DNA from: Acidobacteriaceae bacterium
GTDB taxonomy: Bacteria > Acidobacteriota > Terriglobia > Terriglobales > Acidobacteriaceae
Length of the DNA: 8,410 nucleotides
Direction of reading: 5' to 3'
Assembly: GCA_003133425.1 (NCBI GenBank)
Contig: PKXI01000104.1
Location: 1 to 8,410 of the forward strand
In this document: positions 1-6,706 of the stretch, piece after piece
How positions within the stretch are numbered: the stretch's first letter is position 1
How the letters are laid out: each line of letters starts with the position of its first letter
Notes under the pieces: generated by a model
The model's input: only the letters and a program-made list of their open reading frames with translations
Databases searched by the model: none
Told to the model about the DNA's origin: nothing
Position numbers and translations under genes: made by a program

Positions 1-2
1 AG

Positions 3-113
3 CCCTTCGGCCTACTCACCCACTACCGCCTATGCTGGGGCGCGGACGGAGTAATCCAGCCAATTTGGCGCGGTTACGGTTTCGCGACCGGTGGCAAGCT
101 GTCGCCTAAGTAG
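3..113 (+). CDS. 3' end of an unidentified protein (partial)
   Basis: The reading frame starting at base 3 is open from the window edge to a TAG at 111-113 and gives about 36 residues ending GYGFATGGKLSPK. Third codon positions are mostly G or C in this frame, which fits real coding in this GC-rich DNA, and the peptide contains normal-looking aromatic and glycine-rich stretches (LLTHYRLCWG, PIWRGYGFATG). I do not recognise the family. The next frame also closes just upstream, at 107-109, so the assignment rests on codon bias alone and the stretch could be non-coding. The rest of the gene would lie before the window. Confidence 0.4.
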   Translation, partial: PFGLLTHYRLCWGADGVIQPIWRGYGFATGGKLSPK

Positions 114-445
114 AAATCGGCGGCTAGCCAGTAATACTCCCGAAATCCAAACTCTGGCAGGATCCTCACGGGTAGTGTTTCAAAAGGAGTGTTGAGCATC
201 GACCTGCGGCGAGAGCCTTTTTGAAACGGCCAAACCCCTTGAATGTCCGCAATTGATGTTCGGAAAGGCCTCGCAATTCTATAGGTTCGGAAACAGGACA
301 TGGCCGACCGAATCGGTGACAACGCCTCAAATTTTGAGATCACGTGAAACCTTGCGCTGGCTCTATCAAAGGATCTCGACCAAGTGGCAAACGTACGCCT
401 CCCTGCTATCACGATATCCCTCGGGCAGAGTGAGTGAGCTAGCGG
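114..445. other. Intergenic region carrying one repeat copy
   Basis: No convincing gene lies here. The reading frames that cross it have mixed third-position composition and resemble no protein I know. The recognisable content is the ~100 bp repeat at 205-307. No hairpin followed by a T-run is visible downstream of the phosphoesterase stop codon on the minus strand, so the end of that transcript is not defined by the sequence. Confidence 0.6.
205..307 (-). repeat. ~100 bp dispersed repeat, copy 1 (inverted relative to copy 2)
   Basis: Read on the minus strand from 307 down to 205, this segment matches 6707-6807 on the plus strand. The first 32 bases are identical (from TCGGCCATGTCC to CCTATAGAAT). 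The full stretch shows about 9 mismatches and 2 one-base gaps in about 103 columns, roughly 89% identity by hand. Both copies lie between genes. No transposase, terminal inverted repeats or target-site duplication is visible, so the type of element is unknown. A multicopy intergenic repeat or a small non-autonomous element is plausible. Confidence 0.85.
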
Positions 446-1321
446 TTACTGCGGGCAGTTGGTCACAGGCAGCTTGTTCGGGTCGAGCTCATTCGGCAGC
501 CCGGCCAGGCAATACCAGCGGGAATCCAGCTTGTCTCCATTCACCATCACAATCCGGAAACCGGAAAGCGCCGGCCGAATGGGCAAACCGGTGGCGCCCA
601 CAATCCATTCCCTCAGCGGGCCATCGGCGCCGCCGCCGTTGCGATGGTAGTGGCCGGCAAAGACGCTGCGCACCCCGGCATTTTCCAGCAGGTCAAGATA
701 TTTCCGACGAATCGATTGCGGAAAATTGAAATAATCGTCCAGTTCGCCTGGATTGTGCAGGAAATACGGAATGTGCTGGAAGACGATGGTCTGATGCGCA
801 GCGTCCGCCTTAGCTTCGGCGAGGGTCTTCTTCAGCCACTCGTCCTGCTGCTGTGCCGCGCCGGGATCTGTCGCGGGCGAGGTCATCAAGTTGGAATTGA
901 GAACGATCCCGAAGATGGATCCAGCGGTGAAGGTATAGTAATCCGGGCCAAAGGCGGTTCGATAGCCACCAATGGTCTCCGCTGTGGGCGTGTTCCCCAC
1001 GTCGTGATTGCCGGCCACCGGGTACACCGGAATCGACGGGTCGAGCTGCTTCAGGATGCGCTTGTACTCAGCGATCTCGGCCTCATCTCCGGTGCGGTTC
1101 ACCAGATCGCCGCAGATAACCACGAAGCGCGGATGCAACCGGTTCAGCGTGGCGACTGCGAACTCGAAGTTGGCTGTCTCCTGAGCAAAATTCCGATCCT
1201 TGGCGTACATGCCGAACTGCGGATCGGCGAGCACCGCGAAAAACCAGGGCTGCTCAGGCTGGGCCGCAATTGGGAATACGAAAAACACAAGACAAGCGAA
1301 TAAAATCAGGCGGCGGATCAA
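446..1321 (-). CDS. Secreted CPPED1-like metallophosphoesterase
   Basis: This 291-residue protein belongs to the calcineurin-like metallophosphoesterase superfamily. Residues 1-21 form a signal peptide (RR, then a hydrophobic core, then PIAAQ), so export to the periplasm or beyond is expected. The metal-binding motifs are present in order: D33-P-Q35, G71-D72, G104-N105-H106-D107, H183 (FQHIPYF) and G223-H224-Y-H226. The phrases ADPQFG, RFVVICGDLV, GNHDVGNTPT, FQHIP and GHYHRN closely follow the CPPED1/CSTP1 subgroup, in which Gln replaces the usual first-motif His. The family hydrolyses phosphate esters, but the substrate here cannot be read from the sequence. The start is TTG at 1319-1321, chosen because it gives a complete signal peptide and has a GGGGAG ribosome site just upstream. 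It lies 139 bp downstream of the receptor gene on the same strand, with an intrinsic terminator between them, so it is probably expressed separately or by read-through. Confidence 0.92.
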   Translation of the reverse strand: MIRRLILFACLVFFVFPIAAQPEQPWFFAVLADPQFGMYAKDRNFAQETANFEFAVATLNRLHPRFVVICGDLVNRTGDEAEIAEYKRILKQLDPSIPVYPVAGNHDVGNTPTAETIGGYRTAFGPDYYTFTAGSIFGIVLNSNLMTSPATDPGAAQQQDEWLKKTLAEAKADAAHQTIVFQHIPYFLHNPGELDDYFNFPQSIRRKYLDLLENAGVRSVFAGHYHRNGGGADGPLREWIVGATGLPIRPALSGFRIVMVNGDKLDSRWYCLAGLPNELDPNKLPVTNCPQ

Positions 1322-1325
1322 GTGT

Positions 1326-1331
1326 CTCCCC
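1326..1331 (-). promoter_or_regulatory. Ribosome binding site for the TTG-started phosphoesterase
   Basis: On the minus strand, GGGGAG stands four bases before the TTG at 1321-1319. No ATG in this frame would preserve the signal peptide, so this site decides the start. The spacing is somewhat short, but the purine run is strong. Confidence 0.65.
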
Positions 1332-1347
1332 TTTGGTGGACAAGCCG

Positions 1348-1368
1348 GCCGGCAGGTTTTCCGCCGGC
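1348..1368 (-). other. Strong hairpin in the phosphoesterase leader
   Basis: On the minus strand GCCGGCGG and CC(T)GCCGGC enclose an AAAA tetraloop, giving an 8-bp GC-rich stem with a single bulged base. It ends 26 bases before the TTG start. No T-run follows, so it is not a terminator. It could stabilise the 5' end of the message or limit ribosome access, or it could be a chance product of GC-rich intergenic DNA. Confidence 0.5.
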
Positions 1369-1390
1369 GCCCCTGTCTTCGCAGTGTAGA

Positions 1391-1436
1391 GAAAAAAACG
1401 GGGCTGATCCCTGCCGTGCTCTGAGACAGCCCCGTT
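1391..1436 (-). terminator. Rho-independent terminator of the TonB-dependent receptor gene
   Basis: A perfect 10-bp inverted repeat (1397-1406 with 1427-1436, arms AACGGGGCTG and CAGCCCCGTT) encloses a 20-base loop. On the minus strand it is followed directly by seven T residues (complement of 1392-1398). It lies 24 bases past the receptor stop codon, the expected place and orientation. It separates the receptor transcript from the phosphoesterase gene downstream. Confidence 0.88.
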
Positions 1437-1460
1437 CAAGCGTTTGCGATTGCCGGCGGC

Positions 1461-4400
1461 TCAGAACTCCAGCCGGCCAACCAACTGCAGAATGCGGGGA
1501 TCGCCTGCTCCCGTAATCTTTCCAAACGTGCTCGCGGCGCTTACATTGGCTCCGGGCTGATTGAGATTTGGATGGTTGGTCAAGTCGAATTCCTCGACTC
1601 TGAATTTGAATTTCAGTCTCTCACCAACCGGAAAGCTTCGTTGCAGGCTCGCATCGGCATTGAAGTAGTTAAGGTTTCGGATCGGATTGCGCGGAGCATT
1701 GCCAAATGTTCCTGCCGCATTGGTCTTGAACGCCGAGACATTGAACATCTCGCCGATCTCCTGCGCCCGCGAACGCCCTGACGACAATTGCGGATTGGCT
1801 CCCGCCACAAGATCGGCTCGATCGAGTCCCACACCGCTGAACGAGTTATCCTGCCCCGAAACAATCGTAAAGGGTTGTCCGTTTGCCCAGGTAAGGATGC
1901 CGCTCAGCCCCCATCCTCCCGCCACTGCCCGCAACGTCCTTGGTAATGAACGCAATTCCGGCACTTCGCCGGTCCCGTTCAGCGAAAAGGCGTTCGGTAC
2001 GTCTTCATTCGCCAGGCCGTTGTTGAAGTTCGGGTCGAATGGGTCGGGATTGGTCAGCGACAGCTGCTGATCGGTGGATTGATTATCGGTCGTCTTCGAG
2101 TGTGTATAGTTTGCGAGAAATGAGAAGCCATTGCTGGTTCTCTTTTCCAGCGTCATTTGCAGCGCGTTGTAGTGCGACCAGCCGGCATTGTTCATCTGGA
2201 TCAAGGAGGCGAAATTTGGGTAGAGCGGCCGCCTTTGATTGGTATTGCTCACCGTGGCGCCGGCCCCATAGATTGCAGGGTTCAGTTCCTGGTTGTCCTG
2301 CAGATTTACGCCGCGGTCGGCCACGTATGTTGCCCGCAACATCAGGTTAGGAGCAAGTTGCTGTTCGACCGTGAAATTCAGCGCCTGCATGTATCCAAGA
2401 TGCCAGTTGGGATTGAAGAACTGATAAGTCAGGGGAGTGATAAAGGTCGTGGACTTGGACGGATGCACCGGCGCAAACGGAGGAAACGGATTCTGCTGTC
2501 CGGCACTTCCGTAGGGATCGGAGAAGTTCACCCCACTGAGTGTAGCGTTTGGGCTGAAAGGCGCATTCTGAACAAAGTTGTTCCATAGCACCATGAAGGG
2601 CTCAATATGAAACATCCCCAGCCCTCCGCGCAGAACCGTCGCATGGGGACCCGGCCACAGCGAGTAGGCGGCGCCAATGCGGGGCGAAAAATTACCCAGG
2701 TTGTCCCACATGCCTCCGTTCGGAAAGCCCGGGTCTCCTGCAAACAGCAATCCCTGGGGCGCGAGAGGAAACCGAAGCGACTGGGCGCCGGGTATATAAC
2801 CGCCGATCTGGCCTTCGTTCGGATCCGTGTACGGAAAAAACGGTTCCCAGCGCAATCCAGCGTTCACATTCAGCTTCGCCGTGACATGCCATTCCTCCTG
2901 GGCAAATGCGGCAAACTGGTGGCCGCGCGTGTACTTAGCTTTGCCGGCCGTTTGCGTAAAGCTCTTCACATCGCCGAGCAGAAAATCGGCAAAGGCATTC
3001 CCGGTCGCATAGCCGGTGAAGCTGTAGATCGGTTCCTCCTCGTATCCAGTGGCGGAATCGAAGCGCAAATATGGATCGTATTGCGCGCCTACAAACAGGG
3101 AACTCTTGCCGCGCACGTAATTCAACAACTCCGAAGTATCGACGGCCTCCTGGTACCATTTGCCCGGCGGCGATGACCGCCCTGTTCCCCACCCGGAAAA
3201 GCCGGTCACTGAGATTCCGGTCTCGCGAAATCTTGCCGCCGGCTCTGCAATCCCCGGATTTCCAAAATTGAAGATGGAAAAAGGCACGTTGGTGCTTTGA
3301 TTCGAGTTCAGCACCATCATATCGACCACAAACGAGTTCACAAGGTGGGGATTGATGCTGAACGTATCGCTCACCTTTCCTTCGCTCGTCGTCTGCGCCT
3401 GCCCTAGACCGTAGTTGAGCAGCGTCTTGTTACCGTTCCAGCCCAGAGCCGAGTAGTTCACAAAAAATGCGCTCGCCATCAACTGGTGCCGCCCCAGCGT
3501 GTAGTCGAGCTTGCCCAGTCCTTCGTAGTTGCGGGTCTCGGTGGGCAGGGAATACAGCAACTTGCCGGTCGGGTCCGGAGTGGTCGGAATGTCGGCCAGC
3601 ATATTCGAACTCAGGGTGTTCCACGATGTCTGCGGCACCTGGTTGTTCGCGTAGTTCTGCCCGGTCGCGGGGTTCTTTACAGTGGTAGGAAAGATGCCCT
3701 GGCGCTCTGCTGTCGTGGGCACAAAGGCCGTATTGCCCTCGCTAATGTTGCTGAGCGTCGTCCCCTGAAAACTTCCGAAATAGAAGAGCTTGTGCTTCAG
3801 GATGGGGCCGCCGATAACTGCGCCGAACTGGTTGCGCTTGAGCTTGTCCTGAATTTTCGCGAAATAGTTAATGGCATTAAGGCCGCCGTTGCGGACATAC
3901 TCGAACAAGTCGCCGTGAATCTGGTTTGTTCCAGACTTGGTGACGATATTGACAACCGCTCCTCCCACGCCGCCAAAGCGCGCATCGAAGTTGTTCGTCT
4001 GAACGCTGAACTCCGAGAGCGCATCGGGATTGGGGAAGGTCGCGTTCATATCGGAGATCAGGTCCTTATGCGGCGCTCCATCCAGGTTGTAACTTACCTG
4101 GTCGCCATAGGTCCCGTTTACGGAGTACGCAACTTCATTGCCGCTGTTGGCATAAGAGTCGTTGTATTCGCCTGGGCTGCTCACCACTCCCGGCGCCATG
4201 GTCACCAGCGTGGCTGCGTTCCTGCCGTTGAGCGGAAGATTCTCCAGGTACTGCTGGCCTACGATCTGATGCACGGTGCTGGATTCGGTATCGATCATCT
4301 CGGCATTCGCGGCGACCGTAACTTCCGACGAGGCCGAACTCAAGCCCATGTGCACATTGACGGTGGCCGGCACGTTCGCGTCCAGCGTGATTCCGGTCTG

Positions 4401-4832
4401 GCGATAATCGCTGAACCCCGGTGCCGACACCTGCAATTCGTAGGTGCCCGGCGATAGGAAGCTGAACAGGAATCGACCCTGCGCGTCGGAAACGGCCTTC
4501 CTCTTCACCCCGGTGGCCATGTTCACCGCCTGGACGTTCGCCGAGGGAATAACGGCGCCAGACGGGTCTGCGACGACACCAGTCAAACTAGCCGTGGGGA
4601 CACCCTGGGCCGCGCCCGGAAAGGTCGACATCCCCCAGTAGACGGCGAGCGCCAGAAATAGCATGAGAGCAGCGCGGATAGAGCGTGCCGTTACGAAAAT
4701 GAGTAGATTTCGGGTTAAGCCAGAATTTTCGGAAGGAATCCCGGAAATTGCTCCTTGGAGCGGCATGGATTCACCTTGCGGCTTCTCGAATCGAGCGCGC
4801 CAGCATCTTGATAGACCTGCATTTCTTTGCAT
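1461..4832 (-). CDS. Oar-like TonB-dependent receptor with N-terminal carboxypeptidase-regulatory-like domain
   Basis: This 1123-residue outer-membrane protein has the architecture typical of very large acidobacterial receptors. A hydrophobic export segment lies at about 53-77 (AALMLFLALAVYW to AAQG). A CarboxypepD_reg-like beta-sandwich spans about 81-165 (SLTGVVADPSGAVIPSANV ... GRFLFSFLSPGTYELQV). A plug domain spans about 186-306, with LPLNGRN at 200-205 and VVNIVTKSGTNQIHG at 293-307. The rest is beta-barrel, ending in the terminal-Phe beta-signal RILQLVGRLEF. It should take up a substrate using energy passed from TonB-ExbBD; the ligand is unknown and no clear TonB box is visible. The ATG at 4832 is chosen because GGAGG stands seven bases upstream. 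This leaves an unusual ~50-residue extension before the export segment. The internal Met23 (ATG at 4766, preceded by AAGGTGA) is an alternative start. An intrinsic terminator follows the stop. Confidence 0.95.
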   Translation of the reverse strand: MQRNAGLSRCWRARFEKPQGESMPLQGAISGIPSENSGLTRNLLIFVTARSIRAALMLFLALAVYWGMSTFPGAAQGVPTASLTGVVADPSGAVIPSANVQAVNMATGVKRKAVSDAQGRFLFSFLSPGTYELQVSAPGFSDYRQTGITLDANVPATVNVHMGLSSASSEVTVAANAEMIDTESSTVHQIVGQQYLENLPLNGRNAATLVTMAPGVVSSPGEYNDSYANSGNEVAYSVNGTYGDQVSYNLDGAPHKDLISDMNATFPNPDALSEFSVQTNNFDARFGGVGGAVVNIVTKSGTNQIHGDLFEYVRNGGLNAINYFAKIQDKLKRNQFGAVIGGPILKHKLFYFGSFQGTTLSNISEGNTAFVPTTAERQGIFPTTVKNPATGQNYANNQVPQTSWNTLSSNMLADIPTTPDPTGKLLYSLPTETRNYEGLGKLDYTLGRHQLMASAFFVNYSALGWNGNKTLLNYGLGQAQTTSEGKVSDTFSINPHLVNSFVVDMMVLNSNQSTNVPFSIFNFGNPGIAEPAARFRETGISVTGFSGWGTGRSSPPGKWYQEAVDTSELLNYVRGKSSLFVGAQYDPYLRFDSATGYEEEPIYSFTGYATGNAFADFLLGDVKSFTQTAGKAKYTRGHQFAAFAQEEWHVTAKLNVNAGLRWEPFFPYTDPNEGQIGGYIPGAQSLRFPLAPQGLLFAGDPGFPNGGMWDNLGNFSPRIGAAYSLWPGPHATVLRGGLGMFHIEPFMVLWNNFVQNAPFSPNATLSGVNFSDPYGSAGQQNPFPPFAPVHPSKSTTFITPLTYQFFNPNWHLGYMQALNFTVEQQLAPNLMLRATYVADRGVNLQDNQELNPAIYGAGATVSNTNQRRPLYPNFASLIQMNNAGWSHYNALQMTLEKRTSNGFSFLANYTHSKTTDNQSTDQQLSLTNPDPFDPNFNNGLANEDVPNAFSLNGTGEVPELRSLPRTLRAVAGGWGLSGILTWANGQPFTIVSGQDNSFSGVGLDRADLVAGANPQLSSGRSRAQEIGEMFNVSAFKTNAAGTFGNAPRNPIRNLNYFNADASLQRSFPVGERLKFKFRVEEFDLTNHPNLNQPGANVSAASTFGKITGAGDPRILQLVGRLEF

Positions 4833-4839
4833 CGAACTG

Positions 4840-4844
4840 CCTCC
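4840..4844 (-). promoter_or_regulatory. Ribosome binding site of the receptor gene
   Basis: On the minus strand GGAGG lies seven bases before the ATG at 4832-4830, close to ideal. It supports the longer N-terminus over the internal Met at 4766. Confidence 0.75.
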
Positions 4845-4917
4845 AGATGGTTCTACGATTCCTTGAGCCTTGAGCCGGGCGGCGATCTCCCTTTTTCCGG
4901 CTCCGACAGTTTCCGGT

Positions 4918-4943
4918 CTGCGCCTCGAGCGAGAGGCGCGCAG
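4918..4943 (-). other. Hairpin in the likely receptor mRNA leader
   Basis: CTGCGCCTC (4918-4926) pairs with GAGGCG..CGCAG (4933-4943) with a two-base bulge, around a six-base loop (GAGCGA). It sits between the AT-rich patch and the receptor start, so it would be transcribed if the promoter lies in that patch. There is no T-run on either side. Its function is unknown. Confidence 0.4.
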
Positions 4944-4997
4944 CTAACATATTTAGTATCAGTTTGTTATAGGCGTCCACCCGCCACGTGACTGCGA

Positions 4998-5027
4998 TTG
5001 ACACCCCGAATGTTGAGCTGCTATAGT
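4998..5027 (+). promoter_or_regulatory. Sigma70-type promoter for the membrane regulator-like gene
   Basis: TTGACA at 4998-5003 is a perfect -35 box. An 18-base spacer separates it from TATAGT at 5022-5027, which matches the -10 consensus at five of six positions. Transcription would start near 5033-5035 and run toward the gene at 5247, leaving a leader of about 210 nt. It is the best promoter match in the window. Confidence 0.72.
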
Positions 5028-5073
5028 CCGGCAGGTCAAGTGATTTACCTGTAGATTACAGGTGAACTGCCGG
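5028..5073. promoter_or_regulatory. Nested inverted repeats (candidate operator) at the transcription start
   Basis: The outer arms CCGGCAG (5028-5034) and CTGCCGG (5067-5073) are perfect 7-bp complements. Inside them, ACCTGTA (5047-5053) and TACAGGT (5057-5063) form a second perfect 7-bp dyad with a three-base centre. A related half-site, GCAGGT, lies at 5031-5036. The outer left arm starts immediately after the -10 box, so it covers the predicted transcription start and would be only partly transcribed. That favours a DNA-binding site, probably for repression, over an RNA structure. The inner dyad could also fold as a hairpin at the 5' end of the RNA. The binding protein is unknown. Confidence 0.55.
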
Positions 5074-5097
5074 CCAATTGGTGAATACCAGGCAAAT

Positions 5098-5232
5098 ATG
5101 GTGAGCTGGCGCTCCGATTGGAGAGCGAGTTTCCGGAAGGGCTGCCAACGCCGCCGCTCCAACTCCCGTGGAGACGAGTTGCTTTTTGAAGCCCACCGGA
5201 ATCGAGGTACCGCAGTTCCGGGCGGCCTCTGA
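5098..5232 (+). CDS. Possible leader peptide / upstream ORF (44 aa)
   Basis: An ATG at 5098 opens a 44-codon frame that starts MVSWRSDWRASFRKG and ends at TGA 5230-5232, 14 bases before the GTG at 5247. The peptide is rich in Arg and Ser and resembles no family I know. The ribosome site is weak (AGG at 5090-5092). It lies wholly within the predicted leader and overlaps an attenuator-like element, so a regulatory role is conceivable. It may equally be a chance ORF. Confidence 0.22.
   Translation: MVSWRSDWRASFRKGCQRRRSNSRGDELLFEAHRNRGTAVPGGL
5157..5187 (+). promoter_or_regulatory. Attenuator-like alternative hairpins in the leader
   Basis: CAACTC (5160-5165) can pair with GAGTTG (5176-5181), followed after one base by five T residues (5183-5187), which resembles a weak intrinsic terminator. 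A competing stem, CTCCA (5157-5161) with TGGAG (5169-5173), uses overlapping bases, so the two folds exclude each other. The terminator stem is only six pairs with a ten-base loop, so this is suggestive at most. Confidence 0.25.
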
Positions 5233-5246
5233 GATTTTCACTTTGG

Positions 5247-6572
5247 GTGCCGGAACGAACAGGCTGGGTTGATTGCGTGGCAGCAAGCGGTATTTCGGGA
5301 CTGAACTTGCGTGAGCTGGCTGGCGATTCAAGATGGACCGCGATCGGCAAGGTTGCGGAGAGTTCGCAGTTTGTTCGGGCTCCCCTTTTGCGCGATTTTC
5401 TCTTCTATATTGCCGGCCAGGAACTAAGCGGGCATCCTGAAGAAATTACCGAGCAGAAAATCGGGCATCGTGTCTACAAGCGAAACGAGTTGTACAATCC
5501 CGCAGACGACAACATTGTCCGCGTGTCGGCGCATCAGTTGCGGCTCAAACTCCGCGAATACTACGAAACTGAAGGCCGGGAAGACGAATGGATCGTCGAG
5601 ATTCCCAAGGGCCGGTACATTCCACTGTTTCGCAAACGCGTTGAGTTGGAAGAAGAGCGCTCCAAAAAATCTCCCAGCCGCTTCCATCGCGCTGCCTTCT
5701 GGCTTCTTCCTGTTGCCGCAGGTGCTTTCTTCCTTGGGTTCGCGATGGCGCGGTATTTCAGCCCGGCTCTGAGCGCCACGCATCCGCCAAATCCAGCGCC
5801 CAACCTCATCACATCCATATTTCAAAATGCAGCCGAACCGGTACAGGTGATCATGTCGGACGAGGCGCTGATCCTATTGGAGTCTCTGTCGCGGCGCCGC
5901 TTCACCCTCGAAGAATATGCAAACCAAAACTACCGGCAACTGCCGCCGGCTTTCCAGGAAAACCAGTCGGCAATCCATTTCTGGCATGTGCTCGAACAGC
6001 GGCAAATCGTTAACGTCGGCGATGCCGGCATAGGGATGAGGATCAGGGACTCGTTCGCCGCGCTAGACCCCAGCCCGCTCGTCCAGGTGCAAAGCGCTCA
6101 GAATATGCGCCCCCGCGACTTCCTTTCTGGGAACTTTATCCTATTAGGGGCGTCGAATTCCGACCCCTGGGTACAGATGTTCAGCGAAGGCCAGTTCAAT
6201 TTTCAATTCGAAGAGGATGCTCCCGACCGGCCGGTGCGCATCCGTAACCTGCATCCCAAGCCCGGCGAATCGGACGTCTATATGGCCGATGCCACTCAAC
6301 ACCTGAGTTATGCCCGCATTGAGTATTTCCCGAACATCTCCCGTAGCGGCCATGTCCTGATGATTGCGGGAACCTCGATGGAAGGCACCGAGGCGGCGGC
6401 CGATTTCTGCCTGCAGCCCGATTCAGTCGCCGCGCTGCGTCGTGCCCTGGGCATCGGTGGCTCCGCCCCGTTCCCCGCATTTGAAATCCTCCTTGCCGCC
6501 TCCAGCGCGGCGGGCGCTGGCGTGAACGCGCAAGTGCTTTCGGTGCGAGCAGAGCGCCCCGACGTGCAATAA
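5247..6572 (+). CDS. One-pass membrane protein with N-terminal regulator-like domain
   Basis: This 441-residue protein has three parts. A charged cytoplasmic domain spans about 22-130 (LLRDFLFYIAGQEL, EITEQKIGHRVYKR, DDNIVRVSAHQLRLKLREYY, EIPKGRYIPLF). A single membrane helix lies at about 149-170 (AAFWLLPVAAGAFFLGFAM). An outside domain spans about 195-435, with conserved-looking phrases FILLGASNSDPWVQ and VLMIAGTSMEGTEAA. I recall this combination as a recurring acidobacterial family near TonB-dependent receptors. The N-terminal part resembles a winged-helix DNA-binding domain and the layout is ToxR/CadC-like, so a membrane-bound sensor-regulator is likely, but DNA binding is inferred. The outer domain has no function I can name. 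GTG at 5247 is the first usable start after an in-frame stop at 5187. It lacks a good ribosome site; GTG 5277 and TTG 5307 are alternatives. It is transcribed away from the receptor gene. Confidence 0.8.
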   Translation: MPERTGWVDCVAASGISGLNLRELAGDSRWTAIGKVAESSQFVRAPLLRDFLFYIAGQELSGHPEEITEQKIGHRVYKRNELYNPADDNIVRVSAHQLRLKLREYYETEGREDEWIVEIPKGRYIPLFRKRVELEEERSKKSPSRFHRAAFWLLPVAAGAFFLGFAMARYFSPALSATHPPNPAPNLITSIFQNAAEPVQVIMSDEALILLESLSRRRFTLEEYANQNYRQLPPAFQENQSAIHFWHVLEQRQIVNVGDAGIGMRIRDSFAALDPSPLVQVQSAQNMRPRDFLSGNFILLGASNSDPWVQMFSEGQFNFQFEEDAPDRPVRIRNLHPKPGESDVYMADATQHLSYARIEYFPNISRSGHVLMIAGTSMEGTEAAADFCLQPDSVAALRRALGIGGSAPFPAFEILLAASSAAGAGVNAQVLSVRAERPDVQ

Positions 6573-6706
6573 GCAAATAGGCTCGGACAGCGTCATCGAT
6601 CGCGATGTACTTTGAACTGGTGATTAAGTACAGCGTGCCCCGCACTTCGTGGTAGCTGCTGGCCGTGATGGTTACTGCTTAAAGTCGCTAGGGTAGACCT
6701 GTTTCC

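Larger units (their letters stand above)
4833..5246. promoter_or_regulatory. Divergent control region between receptor and membrane-protein genes
   Basis: This 414-bp stretch separates two divergently transcribed genes, so both must be started from it. On the plus strand it holds a near-consensus promoter (4998-5027), nested dyads (5028-5073), the palindrome CCAATTGG (5074-5081) and a ~210-nt leader. On the receptor side it holds a hairpin (4918-4943), an AT-rich patch around 4945-4972 where a minus-strand promoter probably sits, and a short tandem CCTTGAG repeat at 4861-4874. I could not identify a minus-strand -35/-10 pair with confidence. Confidence 0.6.

Noticed and set aside
74..412. 112-aa minus-strand open frame
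   Set aside because: It reads through the dispersed repeat, has mixed third-position bases and no recognisable protein features. Its similarity to a frame at 6713-6934 comes from the shared repeat DNA.
1285..1295. Lipoprotein signal (Cys10) in the phosphoesterase
   Set aside because: The preceding residues LFA do not make a proper lipobox and the cysteine is too early in the signal segment. A standard cleavable signal peptide fits better.
644..1303. 219-aa plus-strand open frame
   Set aside because: It is antisense to the metallophosphoesterase, which has a full set of metal-binding motifs.
3486..4457. 323-aa plus-strand open frame
   Set aside because: It lies entirely antisense to the receptor gene, whose protein has clear domain motifs throughout. 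Long antisense frames are common opposite GC-rich genes.
6573..6620. Possible terminator after the membrane-protein gene
   Set aside because: Only a five-base stem (CATCG/CGATG) is present and no T-run follows.
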